A stretch of 64,000 bases of DNA from Fimbriimonadia bacterium (GTDB lineage Bacteria > Armatimonadota > Fimbriimonadia > Fimbriimonadales > GBS-DC), in contig JAHCHP010000005.1 of the NCBI GenBank assembly GCA_026129765.1, positions 62,001-126,000 on the forward strand. Reading direction: 5' to 3'. Below are positions 49,388 through 58,087 of this stretch, in pieces. Position 1 is the first letter of the stretch, and each line of letters begins with the position of its first letter. The translations under genes were made by a program, and so were the position numbers. The notes beneath the pieces are model-generated. The model was not told the origin of the DNA, did not search any database, and saw only the letters and a program-made list of their open reading frames with translations.

Positions 49388-50546
49388 GTCGTTTTGGCTG
49401 ATTGCGCTCATTTTTTTGGCAGGCGCGGCTATGGTGGGAATCGCTTATAACTTAACCAAGCTAAACACACCGGAAGATACCCCCCGCTATGTGACCTACA
49501 GCCGCCATGACCGGGGCGTGAAAGCGATGACGCGCCTGCTGGAAGCGAACGGCTACCAAGTGAAGCCCTTTAATCTAACCTTCAAATCACTGCCCGATGA
49601 CGCCGATATGCTGATTGTCTTTCCCGCGAATGTGGAAGCCCTTTTCTTCAATCGCGGTCGCTGGACAGCAGAGGACTCCGATTGGCTTTATGACTGGGTG
49701 GGCAAAGGCGGTCAACTGATGGTGTTGGAAGGGGACGAACGCTTGGATGAGTTGAACCCGGTCTATGATGTGGGGAATCCGGTGGGCGCGCGATTGACAA
49801 AACCGGGCGACTGGAAAGCGAAACCAACCTTGCCCCTGCCTTATCTGGAGGGAATCAAAGAGGTATCGGGCAAAGATGCGGGCTGGCGTCTGGAACCGCA
49901 AGGCGACTATTGGGTTCCGCTGTTGCATGATGCGCGCGGTACGATTATCGCGCTGCGGGAATTGGAATTCGGCGTGATTATCGAGTCGATCGATGCCGAC
50001 CTGTTTACGAATAAACATTTGCGTGATGCCGACAATGCGCGATTGCTGCTTGCCCTTGTTCGTGAGCAACTCGCGCCTAACAGCGTGATCTATATCGATG
50101 ACGCGGGTCAGGGCGATTTGCGCGAGGATAAAGAAGGCAACTTCTGGAGAGGCGTCGCTGCTGGCGGGAAATTGGCGTTTTTCCATCTGATGCTGCTGAC
50201 GGCAGTCGTGATGTACAGCGTGGGGAAGCGGTTCGGTCTGCCTCGCCCGTCGCGAATCCGCATGCCTGCGATGGGCGAGTATATCTCCGCGATGGCGCAG
50301 TTGTATCAAAACGCGCAAGCCGCGCATGTGGCTTTGGATGTGATTGTGGATGAGGTCCGGCGCAAGCAGTGCCGCCGGGCGGGGCTGCCTGCCGGCGCGA
50401 CCTTACTCCAGTTGATCCATGCGCTGCCGCCGGATTCACCGCTGCATGACACGCTGGAACGCGCCCATCGCGCGCTTCAAAACCCCAATTTAAGCGAACA
50501 GGAAGCCCTTCAGATCGCGCAGTCACTTACTGAACTAAGGGTTTAG
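49368..50546 (+). CDS. DUF4350 membrane protein
   Basis: 392 residues. First helix SFWLIALIFLAGAAMVGIAY, then an extracytoplasmic DUF4350 domain: TYSRHDRGVKAMTRLLEANG, ADMLIVFPANVEALFFNRGR and KGGQLMVLEGDERLDELNPV. Then a second helix (KLAFFHLMLLTAVVMYSVGK) and a cytoplasmic tail with MGEYISAMAQLYQNAQAAHV. The Rossmann-like DUF4350 domain resembles glutamine-amidotransferase-type binding folds but has no catalytic Cys I can identify. It is coupled to the DUF4129 gene. Biological role unknown. Confidence 0.85.
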   Translation: MRKRSRESFWLIALIFLAGAAMVGIAYNLTKLNTPEDTPRYVTYSRHDRGVKAMTRLLEANGYQVKPFNLTFKSLPDDADMLIVFPANVEALFFNRGRWTAEDSDWLYDWVGKGGQLMVLEGDERLDELNPVYDVGNPVGARLTKPGDWKAKPTLPLPYLEGIKEVSGKDAGWRLEPQGDYWVPLLHDARGTIIALRELEFGVIIESIDADLFTNKHLRDADNARLLLALVREQLAPNSVIYIDDAGQGDLREDKEGNFWRGVAAGGKLAFFHLMLLTAVVMYSVGKRFGLPRPSRIRMPAMGEYISAMAQLYQNAQAAHVALDVIVDEVRRKQCRRAGLPAGATLLQLIHALPPDSPLHDTLERAHRALQNPNLSEQEALQIAQSLTELRV

Positions 50547-50621
50547 ACGAGAAGTAAAGGGATCCCTCAGATATTCCGACAATAAGAGTGAGTGTTATAG
50601 GAAACAGATGAGGGACAATGC

Positions 50622-51137
50622 ATGGCTGAACTGATCTTATTGGCGCAGGCGCTGTTGTTGCTGGCGGGTTGGATGCTCTTTTTGAAAGCGCAGACTGAAC
50701 TGAAAGCGCAAGCCGCGCGGAATTCTTTGACGGGCGAACTGGACGAGGTACGGCGCAGTATCGATGCCCTGCTCCATAAACTGGTGTCGGAGGCAGCATC
50801 GGCGGAAGCGCGCCTGCAGGCAGTGGCGCGCGAGTTGGAACTCTCTATGAAAACAGGGGTTTTAGACAGGAATCTTCTGCCGGAACCCGAACTTATCAAA
50901 GAACCTGATCAAGTAGTTTCGGAACAAGTGGCTGCGGCTGTGTCTGAAACTTTCTTGCCCGGCATAGAGTATAAACACACAGAAGAGACAAGCGCGGAAC
51001 ATGCTCCGATATTCGCGCTGGCTTCTCAGGGGCTGCCCGCCATCGAGATTGCTCGACAAACAGGGTATGCGCCCGGAGAAGTGGAACTTATTCTTCGACT
51101 ACAAAAGAAACAAGCGATTTTAGGAGGCTCTAATTAA
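50622..51137 (+). CDS. Membrane-anchored protein with coiled coil and C-terminal HTH-like region
   Basis: 171 residues. N-terminal membrane helix (LILLAQALLLLAGWMLFLKA), then a coiled-coil stretch (SLTGELDEVRRSIDALLHKL, EAASAEARLQAVARELELSM), an acidic linker, and a C-terminal IFALASQGLPAIEIARQTGY followed by APGEVELILRLQ. That tail looks like the helix-turn-helix found in DUF2802-like and DUF6115-like small proteins. It may bind nucleic acid or a protein partner at the membrane. The next gene begins at the base after its stop codon, so they are coupled. Confidence 0.7.
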   Translation: MAELILLAQALLLLAGWMLFLKAQTELKAQAARNSLTGELDEVRRSIDALLHKLVSEAASAEARLQAVARELELSMKTGVLDRNLLPEPELIKEPDQVVSEQVAAAVSETFLPGIEYKHTEETSAEHAPIFALASQGLPAIEIARQTGYAPGEVELILRLQKKQAILGGSN

Positions 51138-52178
51138 ATGAAGAAGCATATTTTTTGGGGGTTGGCAGGGTTAACGACTCTGATTTTTTTGAATGGTTGC
51201 AGCGGGTCCTCATCCTCCAACGAAGCGGTTGCCAAAGTGGGCAACACTGTTTTAACGCGCGACGATTATCTGCGCCGAATGGAACGACTAAACACGCCGA
51301 TCTCCGCCGGTGGCGGACAAATGACCTTAGTGCCTGCGGGCTATGCCGCGATGTTGCAATTGATTCGTGAACAAGTCGTGATGGACAAGGCGAAAGTCGC
51401 CGGGTTGGAACCGACCGAAGACGAAATCATGAAAAAGATCGAGGAACTGAAAAAAGTCAACCCGCAGGTCAAAGAGCAGTTGGAGAAAAGATTGCTCACA
51501 CCGGACGATCTATTCCAGCAGGTCAAAATCGAACTCACCCAATTCAAGCTGGTTACACAAGGCGTTACCGTCACGGACCAGGATATCAAGAAGTACTACG
51601 AAGAGAATAAAAACACCACTTTCCGCAAAGCCGCTTCTGCCTACGCGCTTCTCATCAGCGTGAATAAGCCCGAAATGAAGAAGAAAATCGATGATGCGTT
51701 GAAGGGAGGCGATACCTTCGAGACGATCATCACCCGCTACCGAACCAACCCGGAAACGGGTGTCAACGTGGGCGAGCGCGACATCCCGCTGGACCCTTCA
51801 GCGATTCAAGCCAACGATCCCAGCCAAGCAGCCGCCGTTCAACAGTTGAAGCGAGTGCAAAACTTCTTAAAGACAGCGAAGTTGAACGAAGTCACTGGCT
51901 GGCTCGATTTGGCGGGCGGCGAATCGCTCAAGTTTAAGGTCTTGACCCGCAATCAGGCGCGAGTTCAACCTTTTGAAGAGGTGAAGGAGCAGATTCGTGA
52001 GGGCTTGAAGCTGCAGAAAGGCAACGAAAAGAACAAGGACCTGGTCACCGAAATCGACAAGTCGGTGGCAGAGGCGCAGGTAGAAGTGTTGATGGAGAAA
52101 TGGAAAGTTCCCTATCAAGAGTACCTGAACAACCTCAAGGAGCGAACCGGGAAAGAAACCCAAGCCAGCGCGAAATAA
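51138..52178 (+). CDS. SurA/PrsA-like peptidyl-prolyl isomerase lipoprotein
   Basis: 346 residues. A lipoprotein signal peptide ends LIFLNGC, with Cys21 the likely lipidated residue. The SurA N-terminal fold follows: VAKVGNTVLTRDDYLRRMER, LREQVVMDKAKVAGLEPTED-type helices (LIREQVVMDKAKVAGLEPTE), then DQDIKKYYEENKNTTFRKAA. The parvulin region is poorly conserved, and the typical HILI-x-fA-x-S motif reads AYALLISVNKPE, so isomerase activity may be weak or lost. It is probably an extracytoplasmic folding factor. Immediately follows the coiled-coil protein gene. Confidence 0.8.
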   Translation: MKKHIFWGLAGLTTLIFLNGCSGSSSSNEAVAKVGNTVLTRDDYLRRMERLNTPISAGGGQMTLVPAGYAAMLQLIREQVVMDKAKVAGLEPTEDEIMKKIEELKKVNPQVKEQLEKRLLTPDDLFQQVKIELTQFKLVTQGVTVTDQDIKKYYEENKNTTFRKAASAYALLISVNKPEMKKKIDDALKGGDTFETIITRYRTNPETGVNVGERDIPLDPSAIQANDPSQAAAVQQLKRVQNFLKTAKLNEVTGWLDLAGGESLKFKVLTRNQARVQPFEEVKEQIREGLKLQKGNEKNKDLVTEIDKSVAEAQVEVLMEKWKVPYQEYLNNLKERTGKETQASAK

Positions 52179-52181
52179 TCG

Positions 52182-53648
52182 ATGATTTATCTGGTTGGTT
52201 TAGGTCCCGGCGGGGTCCGGGAAATGAGCGCAGACGCGCTGGGTGCCTTACGCCGCGCCCAGCGCGTCTATTTAAGAACCGGTCATCATCCATCGGTCGC
52301 GTCGCTTCGGGTGGCGGGTATCCAGTTTGAGACGCTCGATGCGCTGCAAGAATCGATGGCATCCCAGCGCGAACGCGCGCAAACGGTCGCGGAACTCATT
52401 TTGGAAGCCGCGCAAACCTATGCCCCCGTCGCCTATGCCGTTCCGGGTCATCCCTTGTTTAGCGAGGAGTCGGTCAAACTCATTTTGGAACGCGCCCACA
52501 CACATAGTATTCCCGTCCGGCTGGTCCCCAGCCGCAGTTTTCTGGAGCCGGTCTTGGAAGCCATCGGGCGGGTTCTTAGCGACAGCCTGCAGTTGATTGA
52601 TGCCGCTTCGCTGCCGCATGTTCAGCCCGATTTCCGAATTCCCCAGATTTATCATCACTTGGAGGACCATGCGTTGGCGTCGCAAGTTCAAAGAACGCTT
52701 CTACAGGCTTATCCGGCAGAGACCGAAGTGATTCTGGTGCGGGCGGCGGGAGTGGAAGGCGAAACGGAAACGCTTAGTGTCGCGCTCGGCGATCTGCTGT
52801 CTCTCACTTTTGACCCACTGACCAGCCTGTTCGTCCCCTCCTTATCGGAAGTCTCTTCCGAACCGCAATCCCCTATCGAGCGGCTGACCCATATTGTGGC
52901 TGCGTTGCGCGGGCCGGGCGGGTGTCCATGGGATATTGAGCAGACCCATCAGAGTATCAAGCCTCATCTGATTGAAGAAGCCTATGAAACTTTAGACGCG
53001 ATTGACAGCGGCGACCCTCAAAAATTGCGTGAAGAGCTGGGCGATGTGCTGCTTCAGGTGGTGATGCATGCGCAGTTCGCGCGCGAGGCTGGACAGTTCG
53101 ATTTGGACGATATTATCACGCGCCTCTGCGATAAACTGGTTTACCGGCACCCCCATGTGTTTGGCGACACCCATGCAAAAACGGCTGAAGAGGTGTTAAA
53201 GAACTGGGACGCGCTGAAAGCGAAAGAGCGCGACGGCAGCCATCACTCGATTTTGGCAGGCATTCCCCGCAGCCTGCCCGCCCTGCAACGCGCCCAAACC
53301 GTTTCCAAGCGCGCGGCGCGCGCCGGATTCGAATGGGACACGATAGAAGGCGTGTTAGAAAAATTATCTGAAGAGGAAGCCGAACTGCGCGCCGCCATTG
53401 CCTCGCAAGACCATGCTCGCATTGAAGCGGAAATCGGAGACATGCTCTTCACCCTTGTCAATGTGGCGCGGCATGCGCGGGTCAACTCCGAAGAGAGCCT
53501 GCGCGTCATGGTGAACCGTTTCATCGCCCGCTTCCGGCATATGGAAGAGAACGCTCAACGCCAGCAGCGCGCGCTCGATTCGCTCTCGGCAGATGAGTGG
53601 GAAACGCTATGGCAACAAGCCAAACAACAGTTGAAAGATTATGAATGA
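52182..53648 (+). CDS. mazG: Tetrapyrrole-methylase-domain/MazG fusion (YabN-like)
   Basis: 488 residues, two domains. The N-terminal part is a SAM-dependent tetrapyrrole methylase fold: IYLVGLGPGGVREMSADAL, APVAYAVPGHPLFSEESVKL. The C-terminal MazG nucleoside triphosphate pyrophosphohydrolase has LRGPGGCPWDIEQTHQSIKP, HLIEEAYETLDAID and REELGDVLLQVVMHAQFA, the metal-binding EExxE/ExxD helix pairs. A second half-motif is EAEIGDMLFTLVNVARHA. The same fusion is YabN in Bacillus. It probably clears abnormal NTPs; the methylase domain is often catalytically silent. Starts three bases after the SurA-like gene. Confidence 0.9.
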   Translation: MIYLVGLGPGGVREMSADALGALRRAQRVYLRTGHHPSVASLRVAGIQFETLDALQESMASQRERAQTVAELILEAAQTYAPVAYAVPGHPLFSEESVKLILERAHTHSIPVRLVPSRSFLEPVLEAIGRVLSDSLQLIDAASLPHVQPDFRIPQIYHHLEDHALASQVQRTLLQAYPAETEVILVRAAGVEGETETLSVALGDLLSLTFDPLTSLFVPSLSEVSSEPQSPIERLTHIVAALRGPGGCPWDIEQTHQSIKPHLIEEAYETLDAIDSGDPQKLREELGDVLLQVVMHAQFAREAGQFDLDDIITRLCDKLVYRHPHVFGDTHAKTAEEVLKNWDALKAKERDGSHHSILAGIPRSLPALQRAQTVSKRAARAGFEWDTIEGVLEKLSEEEAELRAAIASQDHARIEAEIGDMLFTLVNVARHARVNSEESLRVMVNRFIARFRHMEENAQRQQRALDSLSADEWETLWQQAKQQLKDYE

Positions 53649-54684
53649 ACATTGGATGTTGACGGAGATTCGCGAGCAGCCGGAAGTGGCAGCGCGCATT
53701 GCTGAGAAGGAGTGGGAGCCGATTTGCGCGGTGGCAGAGGTCATTCGCCGGGAGAACCTGCGCTATGTAATGTGGGCAGCGCGCGGAACCTCGGACAATG
53801 CCGCGAAGTATGGCAAGTACCTGTTTGAGGTTCAAAACGGATTGCCGTGCGGGTTGGCTGCGCCCTCCGTGGTAACCTTGTACCGCTCCGAACTGAATTT
53901 GAAGGGCAGTTTAGTGGTGGGCATTTCGCAGTCGGGCGAAGCGCCCGATGTGATTGAATATGTGACTCACGCCAAAAGCGCGGGCGCGGTGACGGTTTCC
54001 ATCACGAACAATCCCCTTTCGCCCCTGGCGCAGGCGAGCGATTTCCCCCTCGCGATTCACGCCGGTCCCGAACGCAGCGTCGCGGCAACCAAAACCTATA
54101 CTGGCACGCTGATGTCGCTTTACTTGCTCTCTTGCGCGCTGAAGTCCTTTGAAAAGCCGCAGGCAGAGATTGAGGCATTGGTTCAAGCAATGCAAAGCGC
54201 GCTGACGCTGGAAACGACCATCCGGCAAAGCGTCGACCGTTACCGCTATATCCGGGAGTGTGTCTCGCTGGCGCGGGGCATCAATCAAGCCACTGCCGAA
54301 GAGGTGGGGCTGAAATTTATAGAGACGTGCTATGTGATGGCGAAATCTTACTCCGTTGCCGATTTTATGCACGGTCCCTTTGCGCTGGTGGAGCCAGGTT
54401 TCCCCTGCTTTTTGTTCGCGCCGGATGGAGCCACCCTGCCGACCGTTCTGGAGGCTGCCGCAAAACTGAAAGAGGGCGGAGCCGAAACGATTATCTTCGC
54501 TCGCGATGAGCAGCTTCTGTCTTTGGCGCGCGCGCCCATCCCGGTCCCTGTTATGGTGGAAGAGATGGTTTCGCCGTTAGTCTATGTGCTTTTGGGACAG
54601 ATGTTCGCGTTCTATCTTGCATTGGCGCGGGACCTGAACCCCGATCAGCCGCGCGGGCTGCAGAAGGTGACAAAAACCCGCTAA
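53641..54684 (+). CDS. SIS-domain sugar-phosphate isomerase/deaminase (GlmS C-terminal type)
   Basis: 347 residues with two SIS domains and no N-terminal glutaminase domain. First SIS: MWAARGTSDNAAKYGKYLFE, LVVGISQSGEAPDVIEYVTH and ITNNPLSPLAQASDFPLAIH, plus ERSVAATKTYTGTLMSLYLL. Second: EEVGLKFIETCYVMAKSYSV and ADFMHGPFALVEPGFP, the GlmS-type HGP segment. Such proteins act as glucosamine-6-phosphate deaminases or as sugar-phosphate isomerases (AgaS, FrlB types); which one cannot be told. It overlaps mazG by eight bases and precedes panC by six. Confidence 0.87.
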   Translation: MNEHWMLTEIREQPEVAARIAEKEWEPICAVAEVIRRENLRYVMWAARGTSDNAAKYGKYLFEVQNGLPCGLAAPSVVTLYRSELNLKGSLVVGISQSGEAPDVIEYVTHAKSAGAVTVSITNNPLSPLAQASDFPLAIHAGPERSVAATKTYTGTLMSLYLLSCALKSFEKPQAEIEALVQAMQSALTLETTIRQSVDRYRYIRECVSLARGINQATAEEVGLKFIETCYVMAKSYSVADFMHGPFALVEPGFPCFLFAPDGATLPTVLEAAAKLKEGGAETIIFARDEQLLSLARAPIPVPVMVEEMVSPLVYVLLGQMFAFYLALARDLNPDQPRGLQKVTKTR

Positions 54685-54690
54685 CTCTCG

Positions 54691-55539
54691 ATGAAAACCT
54701 TAACCACGATTGCGGAAGTTCGGCACTGGACGCAGGCGCAGCGCAAAGCGGGCAAAGCCGTCCACTTTGTGCCAACCATGGGCTATTTTCATGAGGGTCA
54801 TTTGAATTTGATGCGCCAAGCGAAAGCGGATGGCGGCGCGGTGATCGTCAGCTTGTTCGTGAACCCGACCCAATTCGCCCCTCACGAAGACCTCGCGAAG
54901 TATCCCCGCGATTTCGAGCGCGACTTTGCGATGGCGGAGTCGGTTGGGGTGGATGCGCTGTTCATGCCAGAACCTCAAGAAATCTACCCGCCCGACTTCC
55001 AGACCAAAATAGAGGTGACCCGTTTGTCACAGCCGCTGTGCGGTGTTTCGCGCCCACATCATTTCGGAGGGGTAGCGGTAGTGGTGCTGAAACTGTTTCA
55101 TATTGTGGAACCGGACCGCGCCTACTTCGGCGAGAAAGATTACCAGCAAATGAGACTCATCCAGCAGATGGTTCGCGATTTGAATCTGCGCGTGGAGATC
55201 GTTCCCTGCCCCATCACGCGGGAACCGGACGGGCTGGCGATGTCTTCACGCAATGTCTACTTGTCGCCGGAGCAGCGCCAAGCAGCGCTGTCGCTGAATC
55301 GCGCGCTGCAGTGGGCGCAATCGCAAGTGGAATCGGGCGAACGCGATCTGGCTCAGATTCAGGCAGGCGCGCGCGCCATAATCGAGGCGGAACCGTTGAC
55401 GCGCCTCGATTACGTTGAGGTCGTCCATGCGGACACATTAGAGCCGATAGCAGAACTTCATGACCGCGCCCTGCTCGCGTTGGCGGTCTATTTTGGGCAG
55501 ACGCGATTGATTGACAATCGTGTTTTGTCGGTCGACTAA
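54691..55539 (+). CDS. panC: Pantothenate synthetase
   Basis: 282 residues, standard PanC length. It joins pantoate and beta-alanine at the expense of ATP. Motifs: VPTMGYFHEGHLNLMRQAKA with the HxGH nucleotide site, VVSLFVNPTQFAPHEDLAKY-type stretch (VSLFVNPTQFAPHEDLAKYP), and YFGEKDYQQMRLIQQMVRDL with the KMSKS-like loop RNVYLSPEQR. Start ATG at 54691 is six bases from the SIS gene stop. No panB or panD in the window. The last bases overlap the convergent oxygenase gene by four. Confidence 0.97.
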   Translation: MKTLTTIAEVRHWTQAQRKAGKAVHFVPTMGYFHEGHLNLMRQAKADGGAVIVSLFVNPTQFAPHEDLAKYPRDFERDFAMAESVGVDALFMPEPQEIYPPDFQTKIEVTRLSQPLCGVSRPHHFGGVAVVVLKLFHIVEPDRAYFGEKDYQQMRLIQQMVRDLNLRVEIVPCPITREPDGLAMSSRNVYLSPEQRQAALSLNRALQWAQSQVESGERDLAQIQAGARAIIEAEPLTRLDYVEVVHADTLEPIAELHDRALLALAVYFGQTRLIDNRVLSVD

Positions 55540-56369
55540 CAAAACGGGTTGGCTTGCTGGCGCGCCCGGTGCAGAATCGGGAAGTAGGGTCCCAGAAACG
55601 CATCGCCATCCTGTCCGCTGAGAAGTTTCACATTCATATGTCCGTCCGCAGGTGAACCTGCCCGGTAGCGCGATCCGTCCGGCATCAGGTGAATCGCGAT
55701 AGAGCGGCGGGGTCTGCCGCTGGTGTTGGTTCCGCTGCCATGAAGCGTCAAACAATGATGAAAGCTGACCGCGCCTGCGGGCATTTCGCACTTGGCTGTT
55801 TCAAAGGGTTTGCCGCTCGCTTTCACGATTTTCTCTTGCAGGCTTTGCAGGTCTTGCTCAAAGAAATCGCCTTCCGGCAACAATCCCCACTCATGGCTGC
55901 CGGGAACCACCTTCATACAGCCGATTTCTTCGGTAATATCATCAAAAGCGACCCATGCGGTCAGCAAATTGGGCGGTGTGACGCATTGCCAATAATGGTA
56001 ATCTTGGTGCCATCCCACATTGACCGCGCCGCCGCTTTGCGAGGGCTTATAGAGCATTTGGTCATGCCAAAGCCGGATGCCTTCCACGCCTGCCAATTGG
56101 GCAGCGATTTCTCCAATCACCGGACTTAGCACCAGCTTCGCGATGACGCTGTCGCACCAGTAGCTGTTATCGATTTTGATGAGCCGGTCGATGGGCGCGC
56201 CGGGATCGATATTGCGCGCCCATGGGGGGCGTTTCGTTTCGTAATCGCCCTGGATAATGCGGTCCATATGCTCCCGGAAGAGGGTCAGTTCTTCCTCGCC
56301 AAAAAGTGTCGGGGCAATCCAATAGCCGTTCTGTTGATAAAATTGCACATCCTGTTTATCGAGTGTCAT
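55536..56369 (-). CDS. Phytanoyl-CoA dioxygenase (PhyH)-family oxygenase
   Basis: 277 residues from the ATG at 56369, with AAGGAG upstream; a start at 56399 overlaps folP. A non-heme Fe(II)/2-oxoglutarate-dependent oxygenase: NVGWHQDYHYWQ carries the HxD iron-binding pair, and RRSIAIHLMPDG supplies the Arg that binds 2-oxoglutarate. The distal His is probably in SFHHCLTLHGSG. The N-terminus TLDKQDVQFYQQNGYW is typical. Substrate unknown. Convergent with panC, with four bases of overlap. Confidence 0.88.
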   Translation of the reverse strand: MTLDKQDVQFYQQNGYWIAPTLFGEEELTLFREHMDRIIQGDYETKRPPWARNIDPGAPIDRLIKIDNSYWCDSVIAKLVLSPVIGEIAAQLAGVEGIRLWHDQMLYKPSQSGGAVNVGWHQDYHYWQCVTPPNLLTAWVAFDDITEEIGCMKVVPGSHEWGLLPEGDFFEQDLQSLQEKIVKASGKPFETAKCEMPAGAVSFHHCLTLHGSGTNTSGRPRRSIAIHLMPDGSRYRAGSPADGHMNVKLLSGQDGDAFLGPYFPILHRARQQANPFC

Positions 56370-56395
56370 TCGGTTCTCCTTGTTTCTTCGATCCT

Positions 56396-57244
56396 TCAAA
56401 CTCCCCGCACAATCGCGTCGGCGATTCGAGCAGTTCTGACGGAGGCTTGCACATCATGCGCGCGGACAATATCCACGCCTTGCGCGATGGCTAATGCGAG
56501 GGTCGCCAATGCGCCTTCCAAACGCTCTTCCGGGGGCAAATCGCCCAGCAACCTCCCGATGAACGATTTTCGGGACGCGCCAATCATCACCCGGAAACCC
56601 GTTTCACAAAAAAGACGCAGGTTTCGCAACAGTTCCAAGTTATGTTCCAAGGTTTTGCCGAAACCGATGCCGGGGTCCAGCCAGATTTTATGACGAGGGA
56701 CCCCTGCCTCCATTGCTTGATCGGCTTGTTGGAGAAGATGGTCTAACACCTCGCGGGTCACATTCGCATAGGTGGGATTCTTCTGCATCGTTCTCGGTTC
56801 GCCCTGCATATGCATCAAAATCACATAAGCCCCCGCTTCCGCCACCACTTGGCACATGGCGGAGTCTGCCCTCATCGCGCTGATGTCGTTCACGATATGC
56901 GCGCCCGCCCGCAATGCTTGACGCGCCACTTCGGCTTTGTAGGTATCAATGGAAATCAGCGTGTCGACCTGTTGGGAGAGGGTTTCAATCACGGGAATCA
57001 CACGGCGCAGTTCTTCTTCTAAGGGAACGGGGTCTGCGCCAGGACGCGACGATTCGCCGCCAATATCGAGGATATCCGCGCCTTCAGAAATCATACGCTC
57101 GGCTTGACGCAGGGCATCTGAAGGCGTGAAGAACCGACCACCGTCATAGAAGCTGTCCGGCGTGACATTCAGCACCCCCGCAATCAGCGTTCGCTTGCCC
57201 CAGAGGGCTTGAAGCCTTTGTTCGGCGTCAGTTGGGCTGAACAT
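56396..57244 (-). CDS. folP: Dihydropteroate synthase
   Basis: 282 residues. Condenses 6-hydroxymethyl-dihydropterin pyrophosphate with para-aminobenzoate in folate synthesis. Motifs: LIAGVLNVTPDSFYDGGRFF, ADILDIGGESSRPGADPVPL, and KIWLDPGIGFGKTLEHNLEL, followed by RVMIGASRKSFIGRLLG, which holds the conserved SRKSF. Length normal. Its start overlaps the TPR gene's end by 17 bases and its stop lies 26 bases before the oxygenase start. No other fol gene is in the window. Confidence 0.97.
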   Translation of the reverse strand: MFSPTDAEQRLQALWGKRTLIAGVLNVTPDSFYDGGRFFTPSDALRQAERMISEGADILDIGGESSRPGADPVPLEEELRRVIPVIETLSQQVDTLISIDTYKAEVARQALRAGAHIVNDISAMRADSAMCQVVAEAGAYVILMHMQGEPRTMQKNPTYANVTREVLDHLLQQADQAMEAGVPRHKIWLDPGIGFGKTLEHNLELLRNLRLFCETGFRVMIGASRKSFIGRLLGDLPPEERLEGALATLALAIAQGVDIVRAHDVQASVRTARIADAIVRGV

Positions 57245-57980
57245 AGCCTTGCTGACACGGGGGCAAAGGGAGCGATCTCAAGTTGACCATCTCCAGAAGA
57301 TCTTTCCCCGCCTCACTCAGCCGGAACCCGCGCTCTTCCACCGCCCAACGTCGGTCTCGCGAGAACTGAACGCGGAACAACGGATTTTCCATCAGCATCG
57401 TCAAAATCAGTTCCATCTGCCAGCGGTCGAGCATCGCCACTTCGCTTTGCGCCATAAATCGCAGTTCTATCGAGGCATCCGAGTTCATCACGGTTTCGAA
57501 ATCATCGGCGGAATCGAAGAAAAGCCCGAGCTGTTGCAGAACTTCTGCGCGCTGCAGACGGTATTCGGAACATAAGGGGTTGATTTTGATTAGGCGGTTC
57601 AGCACGCGCAGCGCGCTGGGAAACTCGGAACGCTGCCAATAGGCGCGCGCCAGGTTTTCCATGGCGGTCAGGTCCTCCGGGTTTTCCTCCCACCACTCCA
57701 AACTCTCTTGCAGCGCGTCTTCCAGTTGCCCGCTCTCCATCAAGATTTCCACCAGCATCTCCCGGTAGGGAACCGGGTCCGGCGCCAGACGGACGGCTTG
57801 ACGGGCGGCTGCAATCGCTTGGTTCCAACGGCTTTGCAGGCGATGCAGTTCAGCGAGACGCGCATAGCAGAGCAGCGGATTCATCCCTTTACGTAGGGCG
57901 CGCTTTAACGCGCGAACCGCTTGAGGCAAATTCCCCAGACGAACACACTCCTCTGCAATCTCAAATTCAGTCACTTTCAT
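57228..57980 (-). CDS. TPR-repeat protein
   Basis: About 250 residues from the ATG at 57980, which has GGAGA ten bases upstream; a TTG start at 58049 and an ATG at 58001 are also in frame but lack a ribosome site. Tandem tetratricopeptide helices: FEIAEECVRLGNLPQAVRAL, CYARLAELHRLQSRWNQAIA, REMLVEILMESGQLEDALQE, ENLARAYWQRSEFPSALRVL, RAEVLQQLGLFFDSADDFET. The C-terminal part is not TPR-like. It probably mediates protein contacts; partner unknown. Overlaps folP by 17 bases. Confidence 0.75.
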   Translation of the reverse strand: MKVTEFEIAEECVRLGNLPQAVRALKRALRKGMNPLLCYARLAELHRLQSRWNQAIAAARQAVRLAPDPVPYREMLVEILMESGQLEDALQESLEWWEENPEDLTAMENLARAYWQRSEFPSALRVLNRLIKINPLCSEYRLQRAEVLQQLGLFFDSADDFETVMNSDASIELRFMAQSEVAMLDRWQMELILTMLMENPLFRVQFSRDRRWAVEERGFRLSEAGKDLLEMVNLRSLPLPPCQQGYVQPN

Positions 57981-58087
57981 TTGGGACCGTCTCCATTCCA
58001 TAAGCGCATATAGCAGATCAATTTTAGGCTCTTTCGAATTCGATGACAATATTATCCACTATCTGACGCGCTGAGTCAATCGGCAAT

